NCBI RefSeq assembly: GCF_006439395.2
Contig: NZ_CP083950.1
Span: forward strand, 1,674,001-1,738,000
Direction: 5' to 3'
Source of the DNA: Mesorhizobium sp. B4-1-4
GTDB lineage: Bacteria; Pseudomonadota; Alphaproteobacteria; Rhizobiales; Rhizobiaceae
Length of the DNA stretch: 64,000 nucleotides
Numbering within the stretch: the stretch's first letter is position 1; every line of letters starts with the position of its first letter. Below are positions 1-9,860 of the stretch, in pieces. The position numbers and the translations under genes were made by a program. Below the pieces are notes generated by a model that saw only the letters and a program-made list of their open reading frames with translations, was not told where the DNA came from and did no database searches.

Positions 1-2798
1 GCGAACTGGGCGCGGTCATCGACCAGCCTCTGCGACTGGTCGGCAACGGTGTTCTTGATCGTGTTGAGGTCGGCTTCCAGCGCCCGCCGCAGGATGTCGC
101 GGCCTTCGGCCAGCTTCTCGACCTGGCCGGCGACCAGCCCGTCGATGCTGGAACGGCTCTCGGCCAGTTTGGCGAGGTCGTCCTCGAGAGCCTTCGACAG
201 GGTCGAACGATCCTGAACCAGCCTGTTCATGTGGTCGGCGATGACGCTGTTCACATTCTGCAGGTCGGCTTCCAGGATCCGCGAAAGCTGCCCGCGATCC
301 TCCGCCAGTTTTTCCGACTGGCTGGATATGACGCCCTGAATGGTGTTGAGGTCCGATTCCAGCGCGCGCTTGAGAATGTCGCGGCCCTCGGCCAGCTTCT
401 CGACCTGACCGGCGACGAGGCCGTCGATGCTGGAGCGGCTTTCGGCCAGTTTGGCAAGGTCGGCTTCGAGCGTCTGCGACAGCAGGCTGCGGTCGCTGGC
501 GAGCCTTCCCGAATGATCATCGATCAGGGTCCTGATGCCCGAGAGGTCGTTCTCGAGCGAACGGCCAAGCTGGCTGCGGTCTTCCGCCAGCATTGCCGAG
601 TGGGTCTCGATCAGGCTCTTGATGCCGACAATGTCGTTTTCGAGCGCCTTGGCGAGCACGGCGCGGCCCTCGGCGATCTTCTCGACCTGGCCGGCAACCA
701 GTCCGTCGATGCTGGCGCGGCTTTCGGATAGTTTGCCGAGATCTGCTTCCAGGGCGCGCGCCAGGATGTTGCGGCCCTCGGCCAGCTTGCCGACATGTCC
801 GGCGACCATTTCGTCAATGATCGTACGAGCTTGCACAAGCTTCCCGGAGTCTTCGTTGAGAGCCAGCGAGAGCCGGTTGCGGCCTTCTTCCAGCCTTTCG
901 AGATGACTGCCGAGCGAGGCATCGATGGCAGCACGCGATTCGTTGACCTTGCGCAGGTCCTCTTCGAGGGCACGCGCGATCAGGTTGCGGCCTTCGGCCA
1001 GCTTCTGCACCTGGTTGGTCACCGCCGCATCGATGCCTTCGCGGCCTTCGGCGAATTTCGCCAGATCCGCCTCCATCGCGGCCGCCATGCGCTCGCGGCT
1101 TTCGGACAGTTTGCGGCTGTGGTTTTCGACGGCTTCCTCGATGCCGGCGCGGGCATCGGCGAGCCGCTGGATATCGGCGTCGAAGGAACGCGAGACGACG
1201 TGACGCGCGGCTTCCATGCGCCCGGCGAAATCGCTGGCGCGGGCCTCCAGCATGCTCGATGTCGAGGTGACGATGTCGGCCATGTCGGCGCCGATCTGGG
1301 TCTTGCCCTGATCGATCATCGCGGCCAGCGCGTCCTTGCTCTCGGCGAAGGTGTGGGCAATTTCACGGGCGCGTTCGACCAGCGTCTCGTTGATCTGGCG
1401 CGCGCGGGCCTCGAGCGCCGCGTTGAGTTTCTGCGTGCCGGTGTCCAGCGCCTCGGCGCGGGTCTGGAATTCGCTGATCAATGCCTGGCCGCGTTCGGCG
1501 AGCGTGCGCTCGATGCTGTTGAGGCTGGCCTCGAATTCCGAATTGAGGGTACGCGCGGCGCCGCCGAGCAGCGACACCATGCCGGTGGTGCGATCGTCGA
1601 GCAGATCGGTCAACGACCGGGTCAGGCCGTCCGTCGTATCCGTCAGCTTGGCAATGCGCGTGTCGAGCAGGCTGGCGAAAGCCTCGCCGGAGGTCGACAG
1701 CCGGTCGGTGATGGTATCAAGCCGGCCTTCCACCGAATCGAAGATCGACAGCGAGCTTTCATTGATGCGGTCGATCAGCGTGTCGCCGGAATTGGTGATC
1801 GTCATCGACAGCTTGGTCGACGCGTTGAGGATGCTGTCGCGAATGATGTCGCTGGCGGCACCGATTTCGTCTTTGAGCGTCTCATGCGCGCCGGCGATCG
1901 AGGCGCGGACGCGCTCGGCATGGGTGACGACCGCCTCGCGCTCGCTGCCGAGCCCGTCGACGAGCGAACGGATCCGGTTCTCGTTTTCCGTATAGGAGCG
2001 TTCGATCTGGTTGACTTCGCTGTGGACCAGGGTCTCCAGCTCCACCGCGCGGGCAAGCGTGCGTTCGATGCCTTCGCCCATGGCCGCCACCTCGCGGCGA
2101 ACGGCCTGGCCGATCATCATGACGCGATCCTGCGCCATGTTTTCCGGCTCGGTCAGGCGGAAGGCCACTTCCGTCATCGACTGGGCGGCGATGCGCATGT
2201 CCTGGGCACGGCGAATCATCGCCGCGAAGGCCCAGAACAGGATGACCGGCACGATCGCCGCGACCGCAAGACCAATCAGCTCGGGACGGGCAAAGAACTG
2301 GTCAAGCGTGCGGATATGCCAGATGCCCGGTCCGAAAAGCAGGTTGGCCAGCCCGGCGGCGCCCGCGATCCAGGCGAGCGAAACAAAGGCAATGACCCAA
2401 TAGACGGTGTTGGAGGCACGCCTGTTCAGGCTGTGCAGGAGCGTCTTGTAGTCCTTCTGGCGATCGTCATTGGCAGGCGCGAAGCCCGCCGCGGGCTGGC
2501 CGCCGTTGCGTGTTTCCACAGGGCGCAGTTCGGTAGGCTTGGGCGTGGGCTGGGTTTTGGACGGGGGCTGAGCGGCCTCGGCCTGATTGGCGGCGGGAGC
2601 CGGCTTCTGGTTGCGCCCCTCGCGGGCCAGCTCGTCGGCGGCTTGGGATATCTGCGCTTCCAGATCTTCCATCGAAGCCGCGATATCGAGGTCGCCGCTG
2701 CCAAGATCACCGCTGAGGTCGAAATCGAGTGCCTCTTCGAGCTCCCTGGCCACATCGCTGTCGAGAGTTCTGGTCGTTGTCGTTGGTTTCTTCGCCAT
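1..2798 (-). CDS. giant coiled-coil membrane protein, growth-pole-ring (GPR/RgsE)-like, C-terminus outside window
   Basis: 932 codons are open without a stop and the protein continues past base 1. The ATG at 2798 follows an AGGG about 10 nt upstream. Residues 1-125 are an acidic, then Pro/Ala/Gln-rich segment. Two hydrophobic helices follow at about 131-154 and 174-195. After that comes a very long heptad/11-mer repeat region with units of the form (K/R)L(A/V)(E/Q)xR...LE.DL. Architecture and size match the apolipoprotein A1/A4/E-like giants of Rhizobiales, named GPR in Agrobacterium and RgsE in Sinorhizobium, which organise the growing cell pole. The family call is from architecture and recall, not alignment. 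The strand opposite carries long spurious open frames because of the repeats. Confidence 0.8.
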   Translation of the reverse strand, partial: MAKKPTTTTRTLDSDVARELEEALDFDLSGDLGSGDLDIAASMEDLEAQISQAADELAREGRNQKPAPAANQAEAAQPPSKTQPTPKPTELRPVETRNGGQPAAGFAPANDDRQKDYKTLLHSLNRRASNTVYWVIAFVSLAWIAGAAGLANLLFGPGIWHIRTLDQFFARPELIGLAVAAIVPVILFWAFAAMIRRAQDMRIAAQSMTEVAFRLTEPENMAQDRVMMIGQAVRREVAAMGEGIERTLARAVELETLVHSEVNQIERSYTENENRIRSLVDGLGSEREAVVTHAERVRASIAGAHETLKDEIGAASDIIRDSILNASTKLSMTITNSGDTLIDRINESSLSIFDSVEGRLDTITDRLSTSGEAFASLLDTRIAKLTDTTDGLTRSLTDLLDDRTTGMVSLLGGAARTLNSEFEASLNSIERTLAERGQALISEFQTRAEALDTGTQKLNAALEARARQINETLVERAREIAHTFAESKDALAAMIDQGKTQIGADMADIVTSTSSMLEARASDFAGRMEAARHVVSRSFDADIQRLADARAGIEEAVENHSRKLSESRERMAAAMEADLAKFAEGREGIDAAVTNQVQKLAEGRNLIARALEEDLRKVNESRAAIDASLGSHLERLEEGRNRLSLALNEDSGKLVQARTIIDEMVAGHVGKLAEGRNILARALEADLGKLSESRASIDGLVAGQVEKIAEGRAVLAKALENDIVGIKSLIETHSAMLAEDRSQLGRSLENDLSGIRTLIDDHSGRLASDRSLLSQTLEADLAKLAESRSSIDGLVAGQVEKLAEGRDILKRALESDLNTIQGVISSQSEKLAEDRGQLSRILEADLQNVNSVIADHMNRLVQDRSTLSKALEDDLAKLAESRSSIDGLVAGQVEKLAEGRDILRRALEADLNTIKNTVADQSQRLVDDRAQF
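82..927 (-). repeat. three tandem 282-bp coding repeats inside the giant protein gene
   Basis: The 10-mer gtcgatgctg at 141, its close copies at 423 and 705, and their surroundings recur at exactly 282 bp, which is 94 codons. Each unit divides into sub-units of about 29, 29 and 36 residues sharing the KLAE(G/D)R..L..(A/I)LE.DL pattern. Further upstream in the gene the repeats become more degenerate, with a 108-bp (36-codon) step visible between about 922 and 1030. Copy boundaries are approximate. Confidence 0.75.
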
Positions 2799-3070
2799 GC
2801 CTTCGCTACCCTGTACTAGCTGCCGCGGGCTTATAATTCTATTTGTGGTACCCCCGCGCAGGAGGCTGAAAATGGACCCTCGTATCGTAATGACACAGGG
2901 GGGTAAAGAAAACATGCATTCGGCGGGATACGTAAAACTTTAAATATAAGGTTAACGGAACCGTGATTTGGGCGCCGCTTTCGCAACATTTTTCCGGGCC
3001 ATTCGTTAACCCGTTATCCATTGGATTCGCCTAGTTTTTCAGGCGGCCGAAGAAAACGGAGTTCGAGTTC

Positions 3071-3439
3071 ATGCGTAGCGAAAGCGGCATTGCCTTCTCA
3101 ATGCCCGGGGGCGACGTATCGGGAACGGGGCGGTCCAGGCCGGTCGATTTGGCACACCTTGCCCGGCAGACGATGGGTGACCGCAGCCTGGAGCAGGAAG
3201 TGCTGGCGCTGTTTGTACAGCAGGCGCAGTCGGTGCGCGACAAAATAGTCGATGCCGACCTCAAGGACCGGCTTCTGCTGGCTCACGGATTGAAAGGGTC
3301 GGCTCGCGGTGTCGGCGCCTTCGCCATCGCCGATTGCGCCACCGAGATCGAGCGTCGGCCTGATGACGGCCAGACACTGAAGCGGCTTGGCACGCTGATC
3401 GACGAAGTGCGCGATTTCATCGCCGCCATCAGTCGCTGA
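3071..3439 (+). CDS. stand-alone histidine phosphotransfer (Hpt) domain protein
   Basis: 122 residues, essentially one Hpt domain of about 90 residues after a 25-residue leader. The phosphorylatable histidine is H72 in the motif AHGLKGSAR, followed by the expected glycine and small residues of the four-helix bundle. Hpt proteins relay phosphate between receiver domains. No kinase or response regulator is adjacent, so the partner is unknown. The gene is divergent from the giant polar protein with about 270 bp between them. A CckA kinase with a receiver domain lies 14 kb away, but this is not the ChpT fold, so a link is only a possibility. The start ATG follows GAGTTC with only a weak ribosome-binding site. 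Confidence 0.85.
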   Translation: MRSESGIAFSMPGGDVSGTGRSRPVDLAHLARQTMGDRSLEQEVLALFVQQAQSVRDKIVDADLKDRLLLAHGLKGSARGVGAFAIADCATEIERRPDDGQTLKRLGTLIDEVRDFIAAISR

Positions 3440-3538
3440 TCCAGTTTGCGGAAAAACGTCACCGAGCGGCGCTTTCGCGCGGCAGTTGACTTGTCTGCCA
3501 GAGTGATTATCTCGGCGGAAACTCCCTTCAGGTGACAA

Positions 3539-4973
<1,435 letters not shown>

Positions 4974-4974
4974 A

Positions 4975-5033
4975 GCATTGATGCAATTCCGGACGGAAAA
5001 CCGCGTCACACGTTCCTGGGAATTGCTTTACGG
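4975..5033 (+). repeat. dispersed intergenic palindrome, copy 1
   Basis: Arms gcaattcc at 4983-4990 and ggaattgc at 5019-5026 bracket a 28-bp core containing ggaaaaccgcg. The 44-bp unit is the reverse complement of the element at 58879-58922, with about 39 of 44 positions shared. It lies between two convergent genes (the reductase and the MFS gene). Elements like this are common between genes in rhizobial genomes. Confidence 0.75.
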
Positions 5034-5063
5034 CGAAAAACCACCAAGCCCTTTTCTGCCACT

Positions 5064-6543
5064 CTACTCCGCCAGGATCGGCGCCGGAGTGTCGACATGA
5101 CCGCGAAGCTCTTTCTCGGGCATCAGCGCCAGTGTGATGAGCCCCAGCACCAACGTGGCGGCCGCGACAAGAAAGATCATCACGAAGGGCTGGACCGATG
5201 CGGCATGTCCGGCCATCTGCACGCCTTCGCCGGCCAGCGGCAGCCCAAAGCCCAGAGCGACGGCGCCGAGCATTGCGACACCCAATGCACTGCCCAGCGA
5301 ACGCAGGAAGGTCAGCACGCCCGTCGCGACGCCAAGATGCATGTGGTCGACGCCGTTCTGCACGGAGACCGTGGTCACCGGAAAAGTCGTCCCGGTTCCC
5401 AATCCCGCAGATGGTCAGGATTTCGACAACAAGCAGCGATGCATGGCCGGCGACAAGGGCGAGCAAGCCAAGGCACAGAATGGCGAAGAAGACGCCGACC
5501 ATCGCGATGCGCTTGTAATGGACAAAGCGTGGTATCAGGCGACCGCTGGAGGCTGCGCCGCCCACGGTTCCAAGCAGAAGGCCAAGCATCGCAATGCCCG
5601 ATTCGCTGGCCGTCAGGCCAAGCATCGATTGCAGATAGACGGGCAGATAGACGGCAAGGCCGACGCTGGAGGCCTGCAGCAGGAACATCGACAGAGTGCC
5701 GGCAAGGACGATAGGGTTGCCCAGCACCTCGAGCGAGATGAGTGGTTCGGCCGCCCGCATCAGCCGCAGGGCAAAGGCTACCCAGAAAACAGCGGAGCAG
5801 CCCAGAACGCCAATGACCTCAGGCGATATCCAGGGATAGGCGCTGCCGCCCCAGTTAAGCGCCAGCAGCAGCAGTGCCGTGGCCACGATGAGAAGCAATG
5901 CGCCAAGACCATCGATGCTGTGATTCTTGGCGGCGATCGGCAGCTTCCTGAGCGGCTTGTTGATGATCGCCATCGCCAAAATACCAAGCGGGATATTGAT
6001 CCAGAAGATGAGCGACCAGTGCAGATGTTCCGCGAAGGTGCCGCCCAGCAGCGGCCCGGCGACGCTGGCGACGGCCCAGGTGCCTGAGAACCACGCCGCA
6101 TAGCGCGCCCGCTCGCGCGGCGGGACAAGGTCTCCGACCACGGTCTGCGTCAGCGCGAAAAGGCCGCCGCCGCCGGCACCCTGGACCGCGCGTCCCAGGA
6201 CCAGCACGAACATGTTGGGAGCCAGTGCACTGACCAGCGATCCGGCAAGAAAGATGAGGATCGCCGCATAGACGGTCGGCCGGCGCCCATAGACGTCGGA
6301 AATCTTGCCGTAGAGCGGCGCCACGGCGGTTGCGGTCAAGAGGTAGCCGGTGACGACCCATGGCAGGTATTCGGCATGTCCGAGAGAGCGCCCGATGGTC
6401 GGCATTGCCGGCGCGACGATGGTCTGGTCGAGCGCTGCCAGCAGCATCGACAGGAGAACGCCGCCGATGATGGCGTTCTTCTCGCTTTCGGTCAGCGGTG
6501 TGGCTGCAGCCGCCATGGTCTGCTTGTCGACAGCCTGATCCAT
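5064..6543 (-). pseudogene. MFS drug efflux transporter (DHA2/EmrB type), broken by a one-base frameshift
   Basis: From the ATG at 6543 (AAAGGA six bases upstream) a 14-TM DHA2-type permease reads well for about 380 residues. It has the motif-A sequence GKISDVYGRRP and a motif-C-like segment with SVAGPLLGG. At about 5403 the frame is lost: upstream it reads TICGIGN, while the correct continuation GTGTTFPVTTVSVQN is in the next frame and runs to a TAG at 5064. The whole span is 1480 bases, one more than a multiple of three, so a single inserted base explains it. The site is a run of G triplets (GGGATTGGGAA), so a sequencing error cannot be excluded. If real, the last roughly 110 residues are lost. 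Confidence 0.8.
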
Positions 6544-6757
6544 AGTCCTTTGTCCATGCGCGCTGTTGGGATCACCGCTTGGGCTTGCCTGATGCATCCG
6601 CCGCGCGATCGGTCCTGGTGCTCGTGCTTCGAGGGTTGTGCCCTGTCAACCCGTGATATGTCGTTCCCTATAGGCCGATTTCGACGGCCACTCGAAAATT
6701 TTTCGAAGCTGGCACTACGCTTCGGCTCGGTTGGCTTGCACCGGCGTGCAGAGGAAT

Positions 6758-7381
6758 TCACGCCGGTGGCGGCAGCTGGCCGTTCTTGATGCGCTCGACG
6801 CGATAATGCAGGAGCCGCAGGATGCGGCTTTCGAAATTGACGCTTTCGACGCGATCGAACTGCACCTGGGCGCGGTCGTGCTTGATGAGAATGGCGGCGG
6901 TGATTTCGGCGGCCTTGGCCTTCGCCGTATCGCAATCCTTCTGCGGATAGGTCGCCTTCAGCGCGTCTTCCAGTTCGCGGGCATGGTTCTTGGCGATCTC
7001 GACATGGCGCTCCTCATGGCGCTTGATGTCCGCGGCCAGCGTATCCCAGAACAACCGCACATCGGCATCGGCCTTGCGTGGGCGGCGCCATTCGGGGAGG
7101 ATCACCTTGACCTTGATGGTCACCACCGCGTCCGCGATCCGGCAGGAGCCGGCACGCGTGGCGTAGCTGATGCGAGTGGTGAAGGCCATCCGGGTCGCAC
7201 CAGGATGGCGCAAGCCCGTGCTTTTGACCTGCGGCCCATGTTTGGAAAGCTGCGCCTCGACATCGTCGAGGGTGCTGCCGCCAACGGAAAAATAGCTGTA
7301 TGTCTTCACCAGATTGGCCGCGCCCGCCGGAATGGCGGTCACGGCAAGCAGCAATGCGCAGAGCAGGGATCGTTTCATCAT
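6758..7381 (-). CDS. secreted DUF922 protein with HExxH zincin motif
   Basis: 207 residues from the ATG at 7381, preceded by AAGAGGCAAC; a second ATG follows directly. A signal peptide of about 22 residues ends at AGA-A, so the mature protein is periplasmic or secreted. The family hallmark is R-H-E-E-R-H mid-protein, a HExxH zinc-binding motif, followed by a helix rich in charged residues. Two cysteines (in GSCRIAD and KDCDTAK) could form a disulphide. DUF922 members are described as putative zinc proteases; the substrate is unknown. The gene is divergent from folP across 99 bp. Confidence 0.8.
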   Translation of the reverse strand: MMKRSLLCALLLAVTAIPAGAANLVKTYSYFSVGGSTLDDVEAQLSKHGPQVKSTGLRHPGATRMAFTTRISYATRAGSCRIADAVVTIKVKVILPEWRRPRKADADVRLFWDTLAADIKRHEERHVEIAKNHARELEDALKATYPQKDCDTAKAKAAEITAAILIKHDRAQVQFDRVESVNFESRILRLLHYRVERIKNGQLPPPA

Positions 7382-7480
7382 GTTGCCTCTTCGGTCACCT
7401 TGCTTTACGGCCGTTGCCGGCGCAACGGAATTGACCCGATGCGGATCGCACATCCTTGATAGGCCCATGGTTGACGAGCA

Positions 7481-8341
7481 ATGACGGCGAGGCGATGGCA
7501 ACTGGCCCATGGACGCCATCTCGATCTTGGCCGCAAGGCCGTGGTCGTCGGTATCCTCAACGTCACCCCCGACAGTTTTTCCGACGGTGGCCTGTTTGAT
7601 ACACCCGAAACGGCGCTGGGCCAGGCCCGTCGCATGGTCGGGGAAGGGGCCGGGATCATCGATGTCGGCGGAGAATCGACGCGCCCCGGTTTCGCCGCGA
7701 TATCGGCCAGCGAGGAACAGGCGCGTATCCTGCCCGTGATCGAGGCTTTGGCGCTCTCCGGCGAGGTGCTGATTTCGGTCGACACCTATCGTGCAGAAAC
7801 CGCGCGGCTTGCGGTGGTCGCCGGCGCGCATATCGTCAACGATGTCTGGGGTCTGCAGCGCGAGCCCGACATTGCGCGTGTCGCGGCCGAAACCGGCGCC
7901 GGGCTGATTATCATGCATACCGGGCGGGATCGCGAGAAGCTGCCCGACGTGATCGCCGACCAGTTTGTATTCCTGGAAAAATCACTGGAGATCGCCCGCG
8001 AGGACGGTGTGGCCGACGACCATATCGTGCTCGATCCCGGCTTTGGCTTCGCCAAGGAGACGGCCGAGGAAAACCTCGACCTGATGGCGCGGTTCTCCGA
8101 ACTCCACGCGCTCGGCTTGCCGTTGATGGTCGGCACCTCGCGAAAACGCTTCATCGGCACCGTCACCGGCCGCGATGCAGCCGACCGCGCTGTCGGGACG
8201 GCGGCGACCAGCGTCATTCTCAGGCTCAAGGGCGCGCATCTGTTTCGCGTCCATGATGTCGCAATCAACGTGGACGCGCTGGCGGTGGCGGATGCTATGC
8301 TGGCGCGTGACACCGCCGCATCGGCCCGAAAATCGGAATAG
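7481..8341 (+). CDS. folP: dihydropteroate synthase
   Basis: 286 residues. It condenses p-aminobenzoate with dihydropterin pyrophosphate in folate synthesis and is the sulfonamide target. Signatures are GILNVTPDSFSDGG near residue 25, DVGGESTRPG near 61, the central ND(V)WG, and the C-terminal GTSRKRFIG with the RVHDV motif. The chain is full length for the family. The start ATG has only a weak upstream GACGAG. folB and folK follow on the same strand, so this is a folate operon, although a 97-bp gap with a palindrome separates folP from folB. Confidence 0.95.
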   Translation: MTARRWQLAHGRHLDLGRKAVVVGILNVTPDSFSDGGLFDTPETALGQARRMVGEGAGIIDVGGESTRPGFAAISASEEQARILPVIEALALSGEVLISVDTYRAETARLAVVAGAHIVNDVWGLQREPDIARVAAETGAGLIIMHTGRDREKLPDVIADQFVFLEKSLEIAREDGVADDHIVLDPGFGFAKETAEENLDLMARFSELHALGLPLMVGTSRKRFIGTVTGRDAADRAVGTAATSVILRLKGAHLFRVHDVAINVDALAVADAMLARDTAASARKSE

Positions 8342-8373
8342 ATTTGCGGCAAGCACGATGCGTAGATTCAAAA

Positions 8374-8423
8374 GTGTTAGAGCGTACTTGTGCCTCCAGG
8401 TGGACGCACCTCGCCCTAACAGA
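8374..8423. repeat. intergenic palindrome between folP and folB
   Basis: Arms tgttagagcg (8375-8384) and cgccctaaca (8412-8421) pair with a single mismatch or wobble. A nested GTGC/GCAC pair (8390-8393 with 8406-8409) extends the hairpin. There is no T-run after it, so it is not a standard terminator; it may be a rhizobial dispersed repeat or an mRNA processing site. Confidence 0.5.
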
Positions 8424-8438
8424 CCAGGACGCTGAGCC

Positions 8439-8798
8439 ATGTATGTCATCCGCCTGAAGAACTGCGCTTTCTTTGCCCGGCATGGCGTGCTGGACGAGGA
8501 AGAGACGCTCGGCCAGCGTTTCTATGTCGACGCGGTGCTCTCGGTCGAACCCGGGCGCGCGCTTGTCGACGACGCCATCGGCGAAACGGTCAATTACGGC
8601 ATCGCCTTCGCGGTGATCGAGAAGATCATCACCGGTGAGCGGCGTTTTCTGATCGAGGCCCTGGCAATGGAGGTGGCAAAGGCGCTGACCGAGCGGTTTC
8701 CCCAGATCAGGAAGGCCGAAATCACCGTGCGCAAGCCAAACGCGCCGGTGCCCGGCGTGCTCGATTACGTCGAGGTGACCGTTGTCTGGCCCGAGTAA
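8439..8798 (+). CDS. folB: dihydroneopterin aldolase
   Basis: 119 residues, the normal size. It converts 7,8-dihydroneopterin to 6-hydroxymethyl-dihydropterin. Typical features are the N-terminal FARHGVLDEEETLGQRF, with the glutamate and tyrosine region that binds the pterin, the NYG segment (TVNYGIAF), and a C-terminal KPNAPVPGVLDYV in which the lysine is catalytic. AGGA lies 9 bases before the ATG. The 3' end overlaps folK by 17 bases, so the two are translationally coupled. Confidence 0.95.
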   Translation: MYVIRLKNCAFFARHGVLDEEETLGQRFYVDAVLSVEPGRALVDDAIGETVNYGIAFAVIEKIITGERRFLIEALAMEVAKALTERFPQIRKAEITVRKPNAPVPGVLDYVEVTVVWPE

Positions 8799-9294
8799 CA
8801 CCGTCTACCTCAGCCTTGGCGGCAATCTGGGGGACCCGGCGGCCTCGATGGCCGCGGCGCTGCGTATTCTCGACGCCGATGCGGAGACGCGCGTCACCGC
8901 CGTCTCCTCGCTCTACCGCACGCCGCCCTGGGGCAAGCTCGACCAGCCGGATTTTCTCAACGCGGCCGCCGAACTGTCGACGCGGCTCTCGCCGCGGGCG
9001 TTGCTGGATCTCTGTCTCGATGCCGAGCGCAGACTGAAGCGCGTGCGCGAAGAGCGCTGGGGGCCCCGGCTGATCGATATCGACATTCTGGTGTTCGGCG
9101 ACCGCGTCATCCACGAAACCGGGCTGGAAGTGCCGCATCCGCGCATGCTGGAGCGCGCCTTCGTGCTGGCGCCGCTGGTCGAGATCGCGCCGGATCTTGC
9201 CGTGGGTGGGCGAGGTGTGTCGGAGCGCCTGGACGCCGTCGACGCGGCCGGCATCGAGCGGTTGCCATCCGGCCGTGACTGGTGGCTGCGGTAG
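8782..9294 (+). CDS. folK: 6-hydroxymethyl-7,8-dihydropterin pyrophosphokinase
   Basis: 170 residues from a TTG start inside the folB 3' end; the motif SLGGNLGDP begins only 9 residues later, leaving no room for another start upstream in the reading frame. The HPPK signature PRLIDIDILVFG binds Mg-ATP. It transfers pyrophosphate to the pterin, making the substrate of FolP two genes upstream. The C-terminus (SGRDWWLR) is followed within 7 bases by the end of a convergent DUF924 gene. Confidence 0.95.
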   Translation: MSGPSNTVYLSLGGNLGDPAASMAAALRILDADAETRVTAVSSLYRTPPWGKLDQPDFLNAAAELSTRLSPRALLDLCLDAERRLKRVREERWGPRLIDIDILVFGDRVIHETGLEVPHPRMLERAFVLAPLVEIAPDLAVGGRGVSERLDAVDAAGIERLPSGRDWWLR

Positions 9295-9300
9295 CAGGCG

Positions 9301-9846
9301 TCAGCCTGAGAAACCGCCTTTGTCCAGGAATGCCTTTTCCTCTGCCGTGGTTTCGCGGCCAAGTATCCTGTTGCGGTGCGGAAAGCGGCCGAAGCGCTGG
9401 ATGATGTCGCGGTGCTCTTCGGCGTATTTGAGATTGTCCGGCGCATTGGCCCGGGTGAGTTCCACCGACCTCTTCTGATCGGCGAGCAGTTCCGAATGTT
9501 CGAACGGCAGGTAGAGGAACACGCGGAACTCCGGTTCGAGCAGCCGATCCTGGCCGGCAATGACAGCTTTTTCAGCGAAATGCCTTGCCAGCGGGTCGGT
9601 GGCGTACATGTGGCCGGTGCCGCGAAAGCAATTGCGCGGAAACTGGTCGAGCAGGATCATCAGGGCCAGCGAGCCTTCGGCGTGATTTGACCAGTTATCG
9701 CACTCCCGCCGGGCGGCTGCATAGTGCAGGTCGAGAAACTGGTCGCGAAACGCGGTGTCGAAGGCGTCGCTCTTCTCGAACCAGGCATCCTCGCCGGCAT
9801 CACGCCAGAATTTGGTGACCGACAGGGCTCTGCCATCCAATTCCAT
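9301..9846 (-). CDS. DUF924 family protein
   Basis: 181 residues from the ATG at 9846, with AGGGA 8 bases upstream; an in-frame TTG at 9864 is the alternative. Conserved DUF924 features are FWRDAGEDAWF near the N-terminus, ILLDQFPRNCFRG in the middle, FLYLPFEHSE and the C-terminal FGRFPHRNRILGR. It is all-alpha, cytoplasmic, and of unknown biochemical role. It begins 15 bases after the upstream antiporter gene ends and is probably co-transcribed with it. Confidence 0.88.
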   Translation of the reverse strand: MELDGRALSVTKFWRDAGEDAWFEKSDAFDTAFRDQFLDLHYAAARRECDNWSNHAEGSLALMILLDQFPRNCFRGTGHMYATDPLARHFAEKAVIAGQDRLLEPEFRVFLYLPFEHSELLADQKRSVELTRANAPDNLKYAEEHRDIIQRFGRFPHRNRILGRETTAEEKAFLDKGGFSG

Positions 9847-9860
9847 GCTTGTTTCCCTGT

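Noticed and set aside
795..2819. Long plus-strand open frame of about 670 codons opposite the giant gene
   Set aside because: It is the antisense shadow of a repetitive GC-rich coding region; it has no family motif and the minus-strand frame shows membrane helices and coiled-coil repeats.
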